Notes under the pieces: model-generated
The model's input: the letters and a program-made list of their open reading frames with translations, nothing else
Database searches by the model: none
What the model was told of the DNA's origin: nothing
NCBI RefSeq assembly: GCF_028372415.1
Contig: NC_092879.1
Span: 71,096,412 to 71,160,411 of the forward strand
DNA length: 64,000 nt
Reading direction: 5' to 3'
DNA from: Notamacropus eugenii
Lineage: Eukaryota > Chordata > Mammalia > Diprotodontia > Macropodidae
Translations under genes and position numbers: made by a program
Shown: one piece after another, positions 11,420 to 23,324 of the stretch
Layout of the letters: every line of letters begins with the position of its first letter
Numbering within the stretch: position 1 is the first letter of the stretch

Positions 11420-12860
11420 GACCAGGTTGCCCAGTCTATGTCAGTGGCCAGCCTTGGGAGCACCTGATGCACCTGTCTTCCCTTCATCCTGTCCTGGTGG
11501 CACAGGTGGACTGGTGGAGGGGGCAGCGGGGAGGTCAGGCTGCGATCGCGTGCTGCCACCCTCCCTGCTAAGAACTATGGTCAGCGCCCAACTCTTGCAA
11601 GCAACGCATCGTAAGGTTTGGAAGGGGCTGCCTCGCGGCTGCCGCCTTGCGCGTGCAATTAACAAGAAGTGGGGTGTTAAGAGTCCGGCCCCACTTGCTC
11701 AGCGCTCGTCAGGTTTCAATGTGTGCCAGTCGGCCGCTGGGCTAGAGGCCAGGCTCGATGGCAGGGACCAGCGGGCCGCCTTGACAGCAGCCCTGCCCTC
11801 CCGCAGCAACCAGCCCTGGGCAGCTGAGCCAGAGCCTCCTGTCGGTGCGGGCGCCAGGTGCAGGACTGGAGTGACTGACTCTCTTTCCCAGTGGGGTCTC
11901 AGTTCCCTCCGGGGTGGAGGTGGGGGGTCTGGCCAAGGGCCGTCCAATGCTGCTCTGCCGTCTCTGAGCCGGCCCTCGCGCCCCAGAAGGGGAAAGCCCA
12001 CTGCTTGGGTCCATGGCCTCGGGTTCCCAGCGCACCGACGGGTGCGGCCCCAGGGCTAAGGAGCCCCGGTCTACCCCCATCCCCAACTCCACGCCACCCT
12101 CTCCCAAGTCCCGGGGAGTTGCAGCCTCTCGCCACCGTCACCAGGCCCCAGCAGGCGCGGCACCCCGGGCGGCCTCCGAGGCTGCCGGTGGCCTCGTGCT
12201 CCCGTAGCCTCCCCGCCCCCCTGGGGTGCTGCCGGCGCGGGCTCCCCGCGGGCTTGGGGGGTGGAGGGGGAGGGCACACGCGCAGGAGGGCCGGAGAGCG
12301 CGCAGCGGGGAGAGAGAGGGAGGGAGAGAGGGAGGGAGGATGGGCGGGAGTTAGTTACACAACCGGTCCGGGCAGATTACGTCGCAAATGTGGAGTTTCA
12401 TAAGTAAAAACACTTGGGCAGCGGGGAGCCCATTTCTTGCCTTCCCCCCCTCTCTTTCTCCCTCTCTTTCTCTAAGTATTTTTCTAAAAAAGGAGCGCCC
12501 TGTCGTCCTGGCCCCGGGGTGCCCGGGCTTTGTGACAGTGGGGCAGGCAGGACAGGGCAGGGGGGCCGGGGTAGGGGGGAGAGGTGGGGGCCTGTTGCCC
12601 CCCTTCCCCTCTTGCCATGTGCCCTTAAGACACGGGGAGCCCTGCCTGGAGTCTCAGAATCCCTCCCTCCCTGGCAGGAGCCTGGCACGAGACTAAGAGC
12701 TACCGGTGCCCGCCCGCCCGCAGCGCGCTGGGTGAGTAGCCCCGCTCACGCCGGGCAGCCACGCACTGAAAGGAACCCGTCTTGGGGCTGGGGAGTGCCG
12801 GGAGGGAGGGGGTGAAGGCATGGGGGCAGAGCCCCAGAACGTCTCAAGGAGAAAGGGCTC
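11420..12860. promoter_or_regulatory. CpG island 1 (candidate promoter)
   Basis: GC content rises sharply here and CpG dinucleotides become frequent ('ctgcgatcgcgtgc', 'cgcgggcttgg', 'gagagcgcgcagcgggg'), unlike the CpG-poor flanks. Long open frames occur on both strands (for example 11409-12059 plus, 11742-12107 minus). They overlap one another, lack recognisable domains and are expected in GC-rich DNA, so I do not call them genes. A purine tract (GAGGGA)n lies at about 12309-12341, and 'attacgtcgcaaatgtgg' at about 12376 has a CREB/ATF-like half site. A strong donor at 12732 suggests transcription on the plus strand. Confidence 0.8.
12344..12731 (+). other. Putative 5' noncoding exon ending at a strong donor
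   Basis: The CpG island ends with CGCTGG|GTGAGT, where the donor GTGAGT occupies 12732-12737. That is a near-consensus U1 site. The start shown is only a guess placed after the purine tract. No conserved protein is recognisable in any frame (the frame from 12388 begins MWSFISKN and is GC-driven afterwards). The exon would be a 5' UTR or lncRNA first exon. A matching downstream exon candidate lies at 23325-23411. Confidence 0.3.
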
Positions 12861-12869
12861 TTGGGGATC

Positions 12870-14070
12870 CGCTGGGATGCTGTTGGCTAGCTTTCCTCTT
12901 GTAATGAAAGGCTCTTTGAAACGCAGCTTGAGTGTGCCTCTGTGACCACTCAAGCCCATTGTGTGTGCTTTGCTAAAAAACTCCACCTTCTTCTAAGGAC
13001 CGGGTTCAGCTAGGGCTTGTTGGGCAAGCTCAAGTCATCCCCCTGTTCTTAGTCTGGTAGCAGCTCCCCAAGGGTGGCTTAAAAGTTGGAAGAGAGCAGG
13101 CATCTATCTCAAGAACCCTGACTGGCATGTTTAGTTAAGCAACCACAGCAGCAGCAGCAGAAAAAGAAGAAACATGGGAGCCCAATCAATGCTGCAGCTT
13201 GAATCTCTCCAGGAAATCTGACAAGCCAAGACACTGCTATGATATAGTCATCTGTTTAGCTTGAATCCCCTGAGAAAGGACAGGAAGCTGAAGGTGCTGT
13301 CAAAGGCAGAGTTTACCTTTTTGTAAGTTTTCCAGTAACCATATTGAAGTATGGGGCCCCGATATTGGCAGAGTTGGATGGGATTAGCTAGCACAGGGTT
13401 GGGACTAGTGTGATGGGTAGGGGTAAAATGTCAGGAAAGCCATCCATATGATGTATTCTACGTTTGGTCAGCTTCCGTGAACCCCCAAACATCAGGCCTT
13501 TGGGAGCTGTATGATAGCAATGACTTTTTAAAGACTCCCCTGGTGATTTCTGAGAAGTCATTGAGATGATGAGTTGCTAACATTGGGATAATACTTGAGT
13601 GTGCATCGAACTGGAGGGCATGTGACTAGTTCATGGCTGCCTAGGAACATCTACTCTGGTCTAACTTCATAATGCAAACCTAGCATGTATGCTGGGGTTC
13701 TAAAGAGTAAACCAATTTAGGAGAAGCCCTCTATTCTAGTATATGGAGATATGGAACTGGTGTTAAAATGGTTTTATGTTTTTAAAGTCGTGGTTTCTGA
13801 GAATTTCTTTATTTGAAAAATATAAAGTAAATGTGTGTTGGGGGAAGAGGGGAAGGAAGTCAGAGAATACTCAAAATCAGAAGCATTAAGATTCAGCCTT
13901 TCTCAGCCAACATAAGGAGTGGAAGATATTCTGGGCTTGGAAGCAGCTTGATTTGTCTGTGGGCTTAAGAAATAGAACTTTTTGGATTTAACGAGGTCAG
14001 ATGATCTGTTTGCATAGCCAATGGAGTTTAATGAATTGCTATTAAATGACTCCCCTCATGCAGCTGAGTT
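12870..14070. other. Mostly single-copy stretch
   Basis: No exon or repeat family recognised. A short (CAG)n at about 13147-13160 is simple sequence. This is the presumed start of an intron if the CpG-island exon is real. Confidence 0.35.
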
Positions 14071-14071
14071 G

Positions 14072-14136
14072 TAATAATAATGCTAACTCCCATTTACATA
14101 GCACTTTACAGCTTCCAAAATGCTTTTATGTAAATG
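14072..14136 (-). repeat. CORE-SINE (Mon-1/MIR) fragment
   Basis: 'ctaactcccatttacatagcactttacagcttccaaaatgc' is the antisense end of a Mon-1/MIR CORE-SINE. A (GCA)6-like run at about 14164-14183 lies just to the right. Confidence 0.5.
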
Positions 14137-14139
14137 TAC

Positions 14140-14950
14140 TCTACATACAAGGAGCCCCCGCTTTGCAGCAGCAGCAGCAGCAGCTTTCTCTAGAGGTCTG
14201 GAGGTGAAAGTCCCATAAAAACACACGCCACCGTTGTGAGTCGGGCACTCCAACAGGCTCATGACAAGATGCTACTTAAATGCCTTCAGTTGCTTGGTGT
14301 TGTGTTTAGTACTTTCAAAAATGAGCGTGAATCCACTTCTGGGCTGTGCAGAGATGACACACTAGGGTGATGCTGTGATGAAAAGGTGGCATGTGGTTTA
14401 AATGTGGTTTGCCTGTTGTGAGCAAACCAGTGAGAGCTGGTATTGTCCTACTGTACTTTCACAGAATTTTCTTCTCTATACATGTTAAACGCGAAATTAC
14501 CAACTTCACTTGTAAATTTTTCACAGCTGGAAGCAAAGAGCTTAAAGGTAAAAAGGTTGTCCTCTGCATCCAATAGCTCAAGCGGTGAGCAGCAAGGGAG
14601 AGAAAATGACAATGTAGTCCAATAAAATATAGTTCACCACACCCTTTATGGCTGTGCCCAGGGATCCTGTGGCTGAGTTTGTGTATCACGTATTATTAAG
14701 CCATAGGTAAGTAATACTCTACTCTGAAATATGGCCTGTGAAGCTGAAGGCAAGTGTTGTTTCTTTTGCACTCCATAAGGAAAGCTGGTCATTTTCAAAC
14801 TACCCAAGAGGGAAAAAAAGGTGATAAACCATGAACCCAGCTGTTCTTCTGGTCACATCCTCACAGAATCAAGGGATTCGAAAGAATGGCAGAGAAAATC
14901 TGTCTAATCTCTACCTAAGACCATCCTTCTGAATAGATATCACACACACA
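14140..14950. other. Unannotated stretch
   Basis: No exon or repeat recognised. The short frames at 14391-14689 overlap on both strands and lack domains. Confidence 0.35.
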
Positions 14951-14957
14951 CATTATT

Positions 14958-15017
14958 CCAAAAGTCTTGGTGTAATTTTAAGCTATTAACGCTTAAAACT
15001 GTACTGAGACTTTTGGG
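14958..15017. mobile_element. Mariner-type palindromic MITE (hairpin)
   Basis: The left arm ccaaaagtct...ttttaagct pairs with the right arm gcttaaaact...agacttttggg around the small loop 'attaac'. The two arms match over about 27 bases with a handful of mismatches, including transitions that still allow G-U pairs. The ends resemble TIRs of Tc1/mariner elements ending in 'cccaaaagtct'. The transcript of either strand would fold into one stem of pre-miRNA size. No coding capacity. Confidence 0.7.
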
Positions 15018-15299
15018 ACACACACAGCTCTCCCCCTCCACCCCCGTATGTGTGCAAAATTTGTTCTATAAAATGACAAACAGTGAGCATTGTAGATCTA
15101 GGTGCTTTTTATTTGCCCAACAAGATGAATAGGTAGCTCATTAACGGTAAACTCATTTAACTCATTAACAGTGGTAATACTTGTCCTTTTCATAATTGAA
15201 GTAAAGTGTTCAGGCCAGCATAGGTACTCACCTAAATATGTATGGAATTGGATTATGCACTATCTCAATATTTAGAGGAATATGGTCTCAGAGAGGAAG

Positions 15300-15425
15300 G
15301 AACATGGAATGTGGGGAACTGTTAACTAGCTGTGTGACTTGGGGCAAATCAATTCCCCTTAAAAGGAAAGAGTTGGGTTAGAGAACCTTTAAGGTTGCTT
15401 CAGGCTTGAAATGTGATGACTTTGT
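15300..15425 (+). repeat. MIR/CORE-SINE fragment
   Basis: 'aactagctgtgtgacttggggcaaatcaa', 'agagttgggttagagaacctttaaggttgcttcaggc' and 'gaaatgtgatgac' follow the CORE-SINE order. Confidence 0.6.
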
Positions 15426-15795
15426 TCCAAACTTTGGAGGCTGAGATCATCTCCATAGGATGGGCATGATATTGGATATTCTGGAACCGTTTATTTGACT
15501 GTTAAATCAGTGTGTTCGTAGGTACCTTTTACAAGAATCTACACCTCTAAATATTCTTTGGGAGGGTTTGAATGTGGCAAGTTAGTGGAGTTGCATGGCC
15601 CCTACTTTTGGGTCATATAAGCTCCATAGATGATACACCTTCATTCCTTTCATCTTACTGATGAGAATTGCCCTCATTTAGTCTTTTCTCACTCATGGGA
15701 ATGTTAGTTCCTTGGATGTAGGAAGTTCAGGTAAGAGCAGGATTCCCATCCACAAAGGAGGTCAAATTCTCTGCCAGTAGGATCCTCATGCCCAG

Positions 15796-16002
15796 TGGGG
15801 GTGTAGTGAAAAAACACTGGATTTGAAGTTGGAGGATCTGGGTTGGAATTCTGGCCCTGCTGTATACCTGCTGTGAAATCTTGGGCACAATTCCTTTGCT
15901 TCTCCAGGCCTCAGTTTCTTCACTTGTAAAATGAAGAGGTTGGGCTAGACAACTTTGAAAATCCCTCACAGCTCCAAATCTGAGATCCTGGAATCATGTC
16001 CA
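15796..16002 (+). repeat. CORE-SINE (MIR/THER type)
   Basis: 'ctggatttgaagttggaggatctgggttggaattctggc', 'ttgggcacaattcc', 'ttcttcacttgtaaaatgaag' and 'gggctagacaactttgaaaatccctcacagctcc' are a nearly full-length, sense copy. The overlapping 80-codon minus frame is a by-product. Confidence 0.75.
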
Positions 16003-17085
16003 CAGTACTGAAGATGTATAGAAAGGCATGATTTCTTAGGGATTAAAATGATCTCTTGCTTGGAAAGCAAAGGGCAGTATTTTGGAGTTTTCCTGGAATC
16101 AAACAGGTACTGTATTTGAGTAGCTGTTCTCATTAGCGTGAGAACTCTTGGTATGGAAACTCCTTCTACTAATCCATATCTGCAATGTCTGTAATTTATA
16201 ACGTTAGAGTTGCCAAAGGGATGCTTAGGAGGTTAATGCCCTTGCTTTGACTTGAATACAGATCTTCCTGGATCCAAGTCCACCACTCTAAGCACTGTAT
16301 TTCAGGGACCTATGGGTAGATGTGTGGAGGTTGCCTTAAAGTCTTTTAGAGATTGGAGGCATGTGAATAGTAGTAATTTAATGATCTCACTTGGGTAGAG
16401 AAAGGTAGCTCTGTTTCTCAGGGGTTATGTCGGTAATAAATAAGTTTAGTGAGCAGAGCCTCTTACCTTGGGCACATTGATCAAAAGTTGACAGTGTAGA
16501 AACACTTGTTTTGACACTTGGCAAATTTTTTCTTTTTCTTTGGCCAGAAGCTTCATTTTTCTGAAGCCAATCCTCTCATAAGTTCTCAGTTTACTCAATG
16601 ATGGTTATGAGGAATACTATACTCGGTAATTTGAGATGGGCTTCTACAGTATGATTCTGACTCAAATACAGCTCACGTCCCACCAGGAAAAGAACCATGA
16701 GCAGACTGTTTCATGAGCTTTTTTTGCTGTTCACATTCAAACCAACTACACTGTTTGTCTAATGAATAGATTGTGTTTTGATCAGCAGTCATTAATGGTC
16801 ACTAATAAGTTTACCTGGTGTCTGGATTGCCTAAATCATGCATTTCATAGGGAAGAGTCAGGAGCAGCTCACATTTTCATACGGAACACCTGTAATCATG
16901 GTAAAAAGTGTTGCTTCAACCGACATTTGCCTTTGAAATTGAAATGTAAACTGAAGGGTAATGTATTAATTTACTAAATATTCTTGTGGCTTCAGCTCTA
17001 TACAGAATTTTCTCAGAATAATCCCCCTTTAAGGGAGGAGAAAGAGGAGGAAGAGAATGGGGCATTGATGTAGCACTCAGAGCCC
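16003..17085. other. Unannotated, mostly single-copy stretch
   Basis: A degenerate antisense SINE scrap ('cttgaatacagatcttcctggatccaag') lies near 16250. The rest, especially 16490-16980, is repeat-free by eye and AT-rich and could hold a conserved noncoding element. The plus frame 16762-16977 has no recognised domain. Confidence 0.35.
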
Positions 17086-17087
17086 TC

Positions 17088-17089
<2 letters not shown>

Positions 17090-17155
<66 letters not shown>
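17090..17155. repeat. (CA)n microsatellite
   Basis: About 32 uninterrupted CA units. The valine/cysteine-repeat frames on the minus strand are artefacts of it. Confidence 0.95.
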
Positions 17156-17158
<3 letters not shown>

Positions 17159-18660
17159 CATCTGCCCTCCTGTTTGCCCTGTGTTCAGTCCCCTTGCTCT
17201 GTACTTTACCTGTCATTTGATTTCAAACCAAAGCCTCATTGCTCCCCCCAAATTGTGTGCACCTATACATGGTCTGGCCCCCTGTAGTTATTTGTACAAG
17301 ACCTGATATCAGCCTCTTTTGCAAATGGTAAGAAATAAAATGAATGAGGTAGCAGAGAACAAGACATAGCAGCAGATGGTGTTGCTCTAGGAAATGAACC
17401 AGACAAGTAGGCTGGAGTCAGCTCAAATCCTCCACCTCCAAGTGGCATCTTCTTCAGCTTTGCTATGTTACCTCTCCTGCTATTTACAAGTAGGCTGGCA
17501 AGATAATCCTCAATCGATTTCTGGTCACAGAGTCTCAGTCTCTCTCTTCTCAGTCCATCAGCGCTACTTTTAAAATCCTCCCAGATACACACTCACACTT
17601 AATAAAGGTTTGTTTGCTTTGTACTCGGTCTCTGAACAACCTGATTTCCTCATCTTGAAGTCTAGGTCACTCTATTAGGACATAAACTATGTAGAACTTT
17701 TAAATGAAGTAGGATTCAAGTGAGAAGCACAACAGTTTCTATCCAGACAAGCTAGAAACCCTCTCCCTATATTGTGTGTCACTGAAGTGGAGTTGGCCAA
17801 CAATTTGAGACAGTGTAGGGAGGGAATCTGGAAATACTCAGTGGATTGGATTTCTTGCACGTTCTCCGAGAACAAAGTTGAAACCTTTCATGTGAAGTGT
17901 GACCCATGTGGACCATAAAAGCGATTTGAAGGCGATTATAACAGATGGGTGTTCTTAGGTGTGAACTAGGGGATTTGGAGATCCATTTAATCGTTAATGG
18001 AGTTCTGTCACTGGCTCTGTCCTGAATTAGCAGAATAAATAAGAATTAAGGAGAACATTTTAAGTGACGAAGTCCACACTTTCATTCAGGAAATAGAAGG
18101 CAGCTTTGGTCTATCTTTTTCATCCTGTCACACCATGACTAATTCTTTTAAAAAAAAAAAACTTTGCTAAAATGATTTCTTTAAAAAAGTCTGCTTATGT
18201 GACCTTGGTATTTGGGTCAGAAATCAATCCATTTTTAGTGATTTATTATAAACTTATTATTTCACATTGCTGCAAGTAATCAGCATTTCTTGGTGACTTG
18301 GGGGAGGGGAGAGGATGGGGGATCAAATCTGGGATTTTATTGGCAGAGAGAACTTGCACGGAGGGAGCTCCCCCTATCATCGAAGTTCAGGGACTCCTCT
18401 CCTCCTTATCGACTTAGGGGGCTGCTTTAGGCCCTGAGAAATTAAGAAGTGGAGCTAGTCATGCTGACTCTGAGGCACCTCTGCCCCAGAATGGGCCACT
18501 ACCTTTCACTAACTGTCTCTTGAAGTAACTACTTACACCTAAAGAAATTCATTTCAACACCTAAAACAGTTTACCTTTGCCATTATCCCCTCTTGATCTC
18601 TAACCCATTCATTCTCACTCACTTTTCCACTTATATGGGGTGGGGGTGGGGGGTCTGGCT
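17156..18660. other. Unannotated stretch
   Basis: No repeat or exon called. The minus frame 17263-17592 (109 codons) has no recognisable domain. 'aattcttttaaaaaaaaaaaact' near 18140 is simple sequence. Confidence 0.35.
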
Positions 18661-18664
18661 TGAC

Positions 18665-18902
18665 ATTTTTTTTCTTTTCATAATTTATTTTTTTAAATTA
18701 ATTTTATTTATTTTCAGTGTTCTACAATAACTACCATATAACTTAGATTATTATTTTCCCCTCCCTCCCTCCCTGAGACGGCATGCAATGTTGTATAGGT
18801 TCTACACATACATTCCTATTAAATACATTTTCACTACAGTCATGCTGTGTTGAAGAATTAAAATGAGTGAGAAATCATCTAACAAACCAAAATGCAATAC
18901 AT

Positions 18903-18947
<45 letters not shown>

Positions 18948-19205
18948 TGATCGGCTACAATCTGTGATTGAATTCCATAGTTCTTTCTCTGGATGTGGAA
19001 GGCATTTTGCCTTAGAAGACCATTGGGAATTTTTTTTAAGTCCTTGCATTGCAATGAAGTTCCAAGTCTACCAGAAAAAGCTCTCACACACTGTGGTCGT
19101 TGCTGTGCACAAAGTTCTCCTGGTTCTGCCTTTTCATGATTTCTTAAAGGTCTTTCCCAATTTCTTCATATTCCTTGGACTTGCCAATCTTGACTACATG
19201 TCGTT
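18665..19205 (-). mobile_element. LINE 3'-UTR fragment, antisense (L1-like)
   Basis: 'attttcagtgttctacaataactaccatataactt', 'ataggttctacacatacattcctatt', 'ccatagttctttctctggatgtgg' and 'ggcattttgcctta' match the antisense 3' region of marsupial L1-type elements. A (CA)n run at 18901-18945 lies inside. The frame 18892-19245 is read through repeat DNA and is not a gene. Confidence 0.6.
18901..18945. repeat. (CA)n microsatellite
   Basis: About 21 CA units within the antisense LINE fragment. Confidence 0.95.
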
Positions 19206-19307
19206 CCATCATCATGTTCTTAACGCACTTTCAAAGCTGACTTGAATCTTTGCGTGATTTGATTTAGCAAAGCAATCCTCTGATAATTTTCCTTTTGTAC
19301 TTGGGTT

Positions 19308-19455
19308 GAGGCAGTGTAGTCTAATACAGGGAGAGTCTGGTTCAAGACTGGATTCCAGAGAAAGGAGTTTGACCCCTAATGGCATTTTACAGTACATGGA
19401 GACAGGTCACTTTACTTTGCTATCCTTCGCTAAAAAATAAGGATTAATAACTTCC
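19308..19455 (+). repeat. Degenerate MIR-like SINE
   Basis: 'ggcagtgtagtctaatacagg', 'ttcaagactgg' and 'gctaaaaaataaggattaataac' give a weak sense-strand CORE-SINE pattern. Confidence 0.45.
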
Positions 19456-19994
19456 CCTGGTGAACTTCCTTATGGGGAATAATTGCAACAATTACAAAAT
19501 TCTTTAAACTCCTTAGGAAAAAATATACTAAGTAATAATGAAAGACTTTATTATTAAGTAAGAAAGTCTTAGGGAGGTGACTTACTATGACTCCAAAATC
19601 ACATTGCTCAGGTCAACAGTGAGCCCCAAATTTCAAATGGGCAGTCCTCCGGGACATTGCTGTTGCCCCTGTGATGGCAAAGTGCCCAGCTTTGGGGTAG
19701 GAAGGAGCCTGCCACTCAGGGTCTGGATAGGTACCTTTTTGGTGGCAGTTCTGGAGGCTGGCAATTATCTGGCCTCTTGCTCTTTAAGCTGCCAGTCTGA
19801 TTTGCTCCCAGCTGCCTTTGCTTTACTAAACAGGGCCTATTTAGGCATTCTTTTGACTTGGATTGTCAGTTGAATAAAGAACAACACCAGACAGAAGCCT
19901 TGCATTATGGAGACTGGGCTTTGAAAATCTTTCTTGCCTTAAATAGGGACTGGGATAAGTGGACCACCTTTATGCAAATTCCATTTCTTTGTAG

Positions 19995-20089
19995 GACTCT
20001 AGGCTTGGAAGGAGTGACTACAGGCCATCTTGTTTGGGGGCTGTCATTCCAGGCAGACAGCTTTCTGTCTTGTGCTGGAAATTTTCCAG
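19995..20089 (+). other. Weak exon-like segment (95 nt)
   Basis: It is preceded by the acceptor 'ccatttctttgtag' and followed by CAG|GTAAAG. Two frames are open across it, but neither gives a recognisable protein. I rate this well below the 23325-23411 segment. Confidence 0.15.
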
Positions 20090-20384
20090 GTAAAGGTAGT
20101 CTGGGAAGGGGGAGGGGGGTCATGGAAACTTCTCAAAATGACTTTGTAAGATCCATTCTTCAAAGTGAAACACTGACAAAGAAATATGTTCTTTAAACAC
20201 GTCTGGAACGCTTCAGGTTTTATTTAGAAATCAATCAAATTAAACAGTTCCATGGAATGACTGTACACAGGTTGATGTGTATGATTCTAGATGGAATGTG
20301 ATGAACTCTTGTTGCCTATATTATGGGGTGACTGGACAATGAGGGCCCAGTCATCCCCCCTCAGAAACTATCCAAAAGAAATGT

Positions 20385-21115
20385 CCATCTTCGCTCTCAT
20401 TATTTCTTCTGAACTCATTTGCTCCCTGGTTCTAGCACTATTCAGATTTGTCTTGTTAAGGTCATTGCTGACTTAAAACTGGCTAAAGCTAATGGGTTCT
20501 CTCCATAATTCTTCCATCTTTGTGAGTTTTGACCACCTTGGCCTATCCTCTCCACTGGTATTTTTTTAAGTACTTGCTTGCTAACTTTGGCTTCAGGACA
20601 GCATCTCCTCCCAGCTCTCACCGTATTTCTCTGGCCACTTCTTTAGTTTGGGCTTTACTGGCTATAATTTGCTCTCTACATCTATTAACTGAATGTTTCT
20701 CCCCCTTTCTCCCCTCCCCCAAGGTTTATCTTCTCTTTCTATTGTCACTCCTTTGGGGAGTCTATTGGCTTCTGTGAATTCAGTTACCACCTGTATGCAG
20801 ATGCCTCTCATGTCTGCATGTTCAGCCTTGACCTCTCACTATCTTTCATGCTGATATTCCTCACTTGAGTAGGGGTCATCCATTCTGGAGTATTCTATTG
20901 ACAACTAAAACTGAGCACATCAAAACCAAACTTCATTATCTTTCCTGTTAGAACCTCATGGTATCCTCATTTCCCATCTGTTAGTGGCATAACTGTCCTT
21001 CATGTTCCCCCAGACAACCATGGATTCACTTTTGACACCTTTAAAACACACTCCTCCCAAGGCTTTTCTGACTGATTCTACTTGGCTCTGGCCACTCTTG
21101 TTTTTCTCTTTTTTT
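20385..21115 (+). mobile_element. L2-type LINE reverse-transcriptase remnant
   Basis: The sense order 'cattgctgacttaaaactgg...aatgg', 'gtttatcttctctttctattgtc', 'ccacctgtatgcagatgcctctcatgt' (broken YADD region), 'ttcatgctgatattcctc' and 'ggattcacttttgacacc' matches the L2-clade ORF2 interior. Many stops and frameshifts. Confidence 0.6.
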
Positions 21116-22860
21116 CTCTATTTTCTTTGCCATCTTCGCCTTTATGAGTTCATTGTGGGTTTGACTCTTTGTGTTTTCCAAGTTTTTTGGTTTTGTTTCA
21201 CTTTCTCAATTATCCTATCACCTTCTTCTATCCTGTTATCTAAAAAGACAGATCAGAATAATACATATTTGTTTTTGATAGGTTTTATGTTCCTAACAGT
21301 TAGATTCCCCGCACTGTGTTCCTCCCCTCCCAGAGATTCATTCCCTTATAACAAAGAATTTAACATATATATTTTTAATTCAAGTGACTTAAATTTTTGA
21401 ATAATTTTCTAACTTCTATTCTCATTGAAGCAAGGGTAATAGTAATGATTGGAGACACCTGGGGGGACATAAGACCAGGATTTGGACTTAGTGTCATGGA
21501 AACCATATCATCTTCCAGTAGCAATTCCCCAAAGTACTTAATATGTCCAAGTGAACCTTTTAAAGGGGTTCGTTGAATTAAGAGTACGGTAGCTAAATTT
21601 GTTCTGCCTTCAGTTCATTATTAGCTTACCTCAACATCAGCTTATCAGGTAAACAAACTAGATAGAATCATATTGGAAAATCTCATGGCAGTATTTCAGG
21701 CTTTTGAAATGTGATATTTTCTAAGCATGTGCATTGCAAATTTAATTGATTTGAGTACTTGAGAATATTGCAGATCACATTTGGAGACAGCTTTTATTAA
21801 AGACACAATATATGAGCATCACTATTAAAATTCATTTCTTTCTCTTCCAAGAAACCTGAATAACCACTTTGGGCAGACTACTTTGTGTAATTATCATGGT
21901 CCACAGGAAGCATCTGTGTGTTGCTGGCATTTTATTTGCCACCCCACTCCCCCATTATTTCTTGAAACACTTTGCAAAATAGCCCATTTTCCTTCTACTT
22001 TTAGTGAGTTCATATTTTCTGAGTGGTCATTATATGGTAATGGTCACACTCATAAGCACTTTAGTGAATTGCTGAGGAAGAAGAGGGCATAAATTCGGTG
22101 ACATTTTCGTGACAAAGGTATAGGGGTTCAAAGTGTTTCAGGACAAAACATAACTTAAACTCTGCTTTTAGAGGCCAGGGAGGGAATCTGGCTTAACTGC
22201 TGTCATAGCATGCCCAGAATATAGTGCCCTGTACAAACAGGTAGCAATATAAAGTAGAGAGTTGGCTTTTTATTATGTAAATCCCACCCAAAGTTTCTAT
22301 GGTGAGTGGGGTTATATTCCTGACTTTAGGCTTGGTGTTATCCTGGAAAGATGAAAAAAAGGGAGGATTGACCAAACCAGAGGGATAGAGCTGAGTGTTA
22401 TTCACCTGGAGAGAAATATATACCTAGAGAGGAATTCTGGACCCTAAATCTCTCAGGTGACTTTGGGGAACTACTTCCTGCCTTTCACCTATCGATGTAG
22501 CCTTGCATATTTCTTGCAAGATGTTGTGCTCAATTTCACACTGTCTGGCATCAAGGGTTGTTAGGACGTAGAAGCAACTAGCCCCCAAATCCCCATCTAA
22601 AACATCCCCTCATCCTGTCAATGCCCCCAGTGGAACTATGGCATACGAACTAGAGGGATGATGTTGGGGTCATGAATTGGCTCAAATGGGCCAATCCTGC
22701 TTCTACATTTCCTTGGTGTGTGTCCATGGGTGGCTCACCAAATTTCTTTCACCTTTGGTCTCTTCATCCATAAAGTGAGAGGTAAAAAATACCTCGAGTG
22801 TCCTCTTAGTCTCATAGAGATTTAGGGAAGCTCCTGTGGGATGATGTTTGTGAATAGTTA
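21116..22860. other. Unannotated stretch with a conserved-looking AT-rich core
   Basis: No repeat recognised between about 21420 and 22860. The segment 21540-21880 has the look of a conserved noncoding element: homeobox-like TAATTGA ('aatttaattgatttgag'), ATTA cores and no repeats. The reading is impressionistic. Confidence 0.3.
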
Positions 22861-22861
22861 T

Positions 22862-23075
22862 ATAAAGGTCACTTATTTAAATCTAGCCTCAGATACTGAC
22901 TAGCTGTGTGACCCTGGACAAGTCACTTCACCCTATTTGCCTCAGTTTTCTCAGATGTAAAATGAGCTGGAAAAGGAAATGGCAAGCCACTCCAGTATCT
23001 TTGCCAAGAAAGTCCCAGATGGGGTCATGAAGAGTAGAACATGATTGGAAAATGACTGAACAACAAAATAAAAAT
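22862..23075 (+). repeat. Mar1-like SINE, 5' truncated
   Basis: 'ctagcctcagatactgactagctgtgtgaccctgg', 'tgcctcagttttctcagatgtaaaatgagctgg', 'ggcaagccactccagtatctttgcc' and 'gactgaacaacaaaat' are the 3' two-thirds of the SINE in sense. Confidence 0.85.
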
Positions 23076-23324
23076 GCCATTTATCGTCATTATTATTGTG
23101 GCAGAAAGTGAAGAATTGGCTCTGTAAGAGGCCCACTTTCCAAGCAGGAAAATTTTCAACATTGCTTACCTACTTCTGCCATAGCAGGTGCACCCAGCCC
23201 CAGATGGGGGAATTGGAAATTAATCAAAGACAGGTTACCATGAACTTCTCAGGACTGATGGAAGGGAGTCAGATTGTATGTTCTTGGATGCTCTTTGACT
23301 TTCTCCTTCCTTTCCTTCCTGCAG

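Noticed and set aside
11409..12403. Frames of 100-216 codons on both strands of CpG island 1
   Set aside because: They overlap in all frames, have proline/arginine/glycine composition from base content, and none resembles a known protein.
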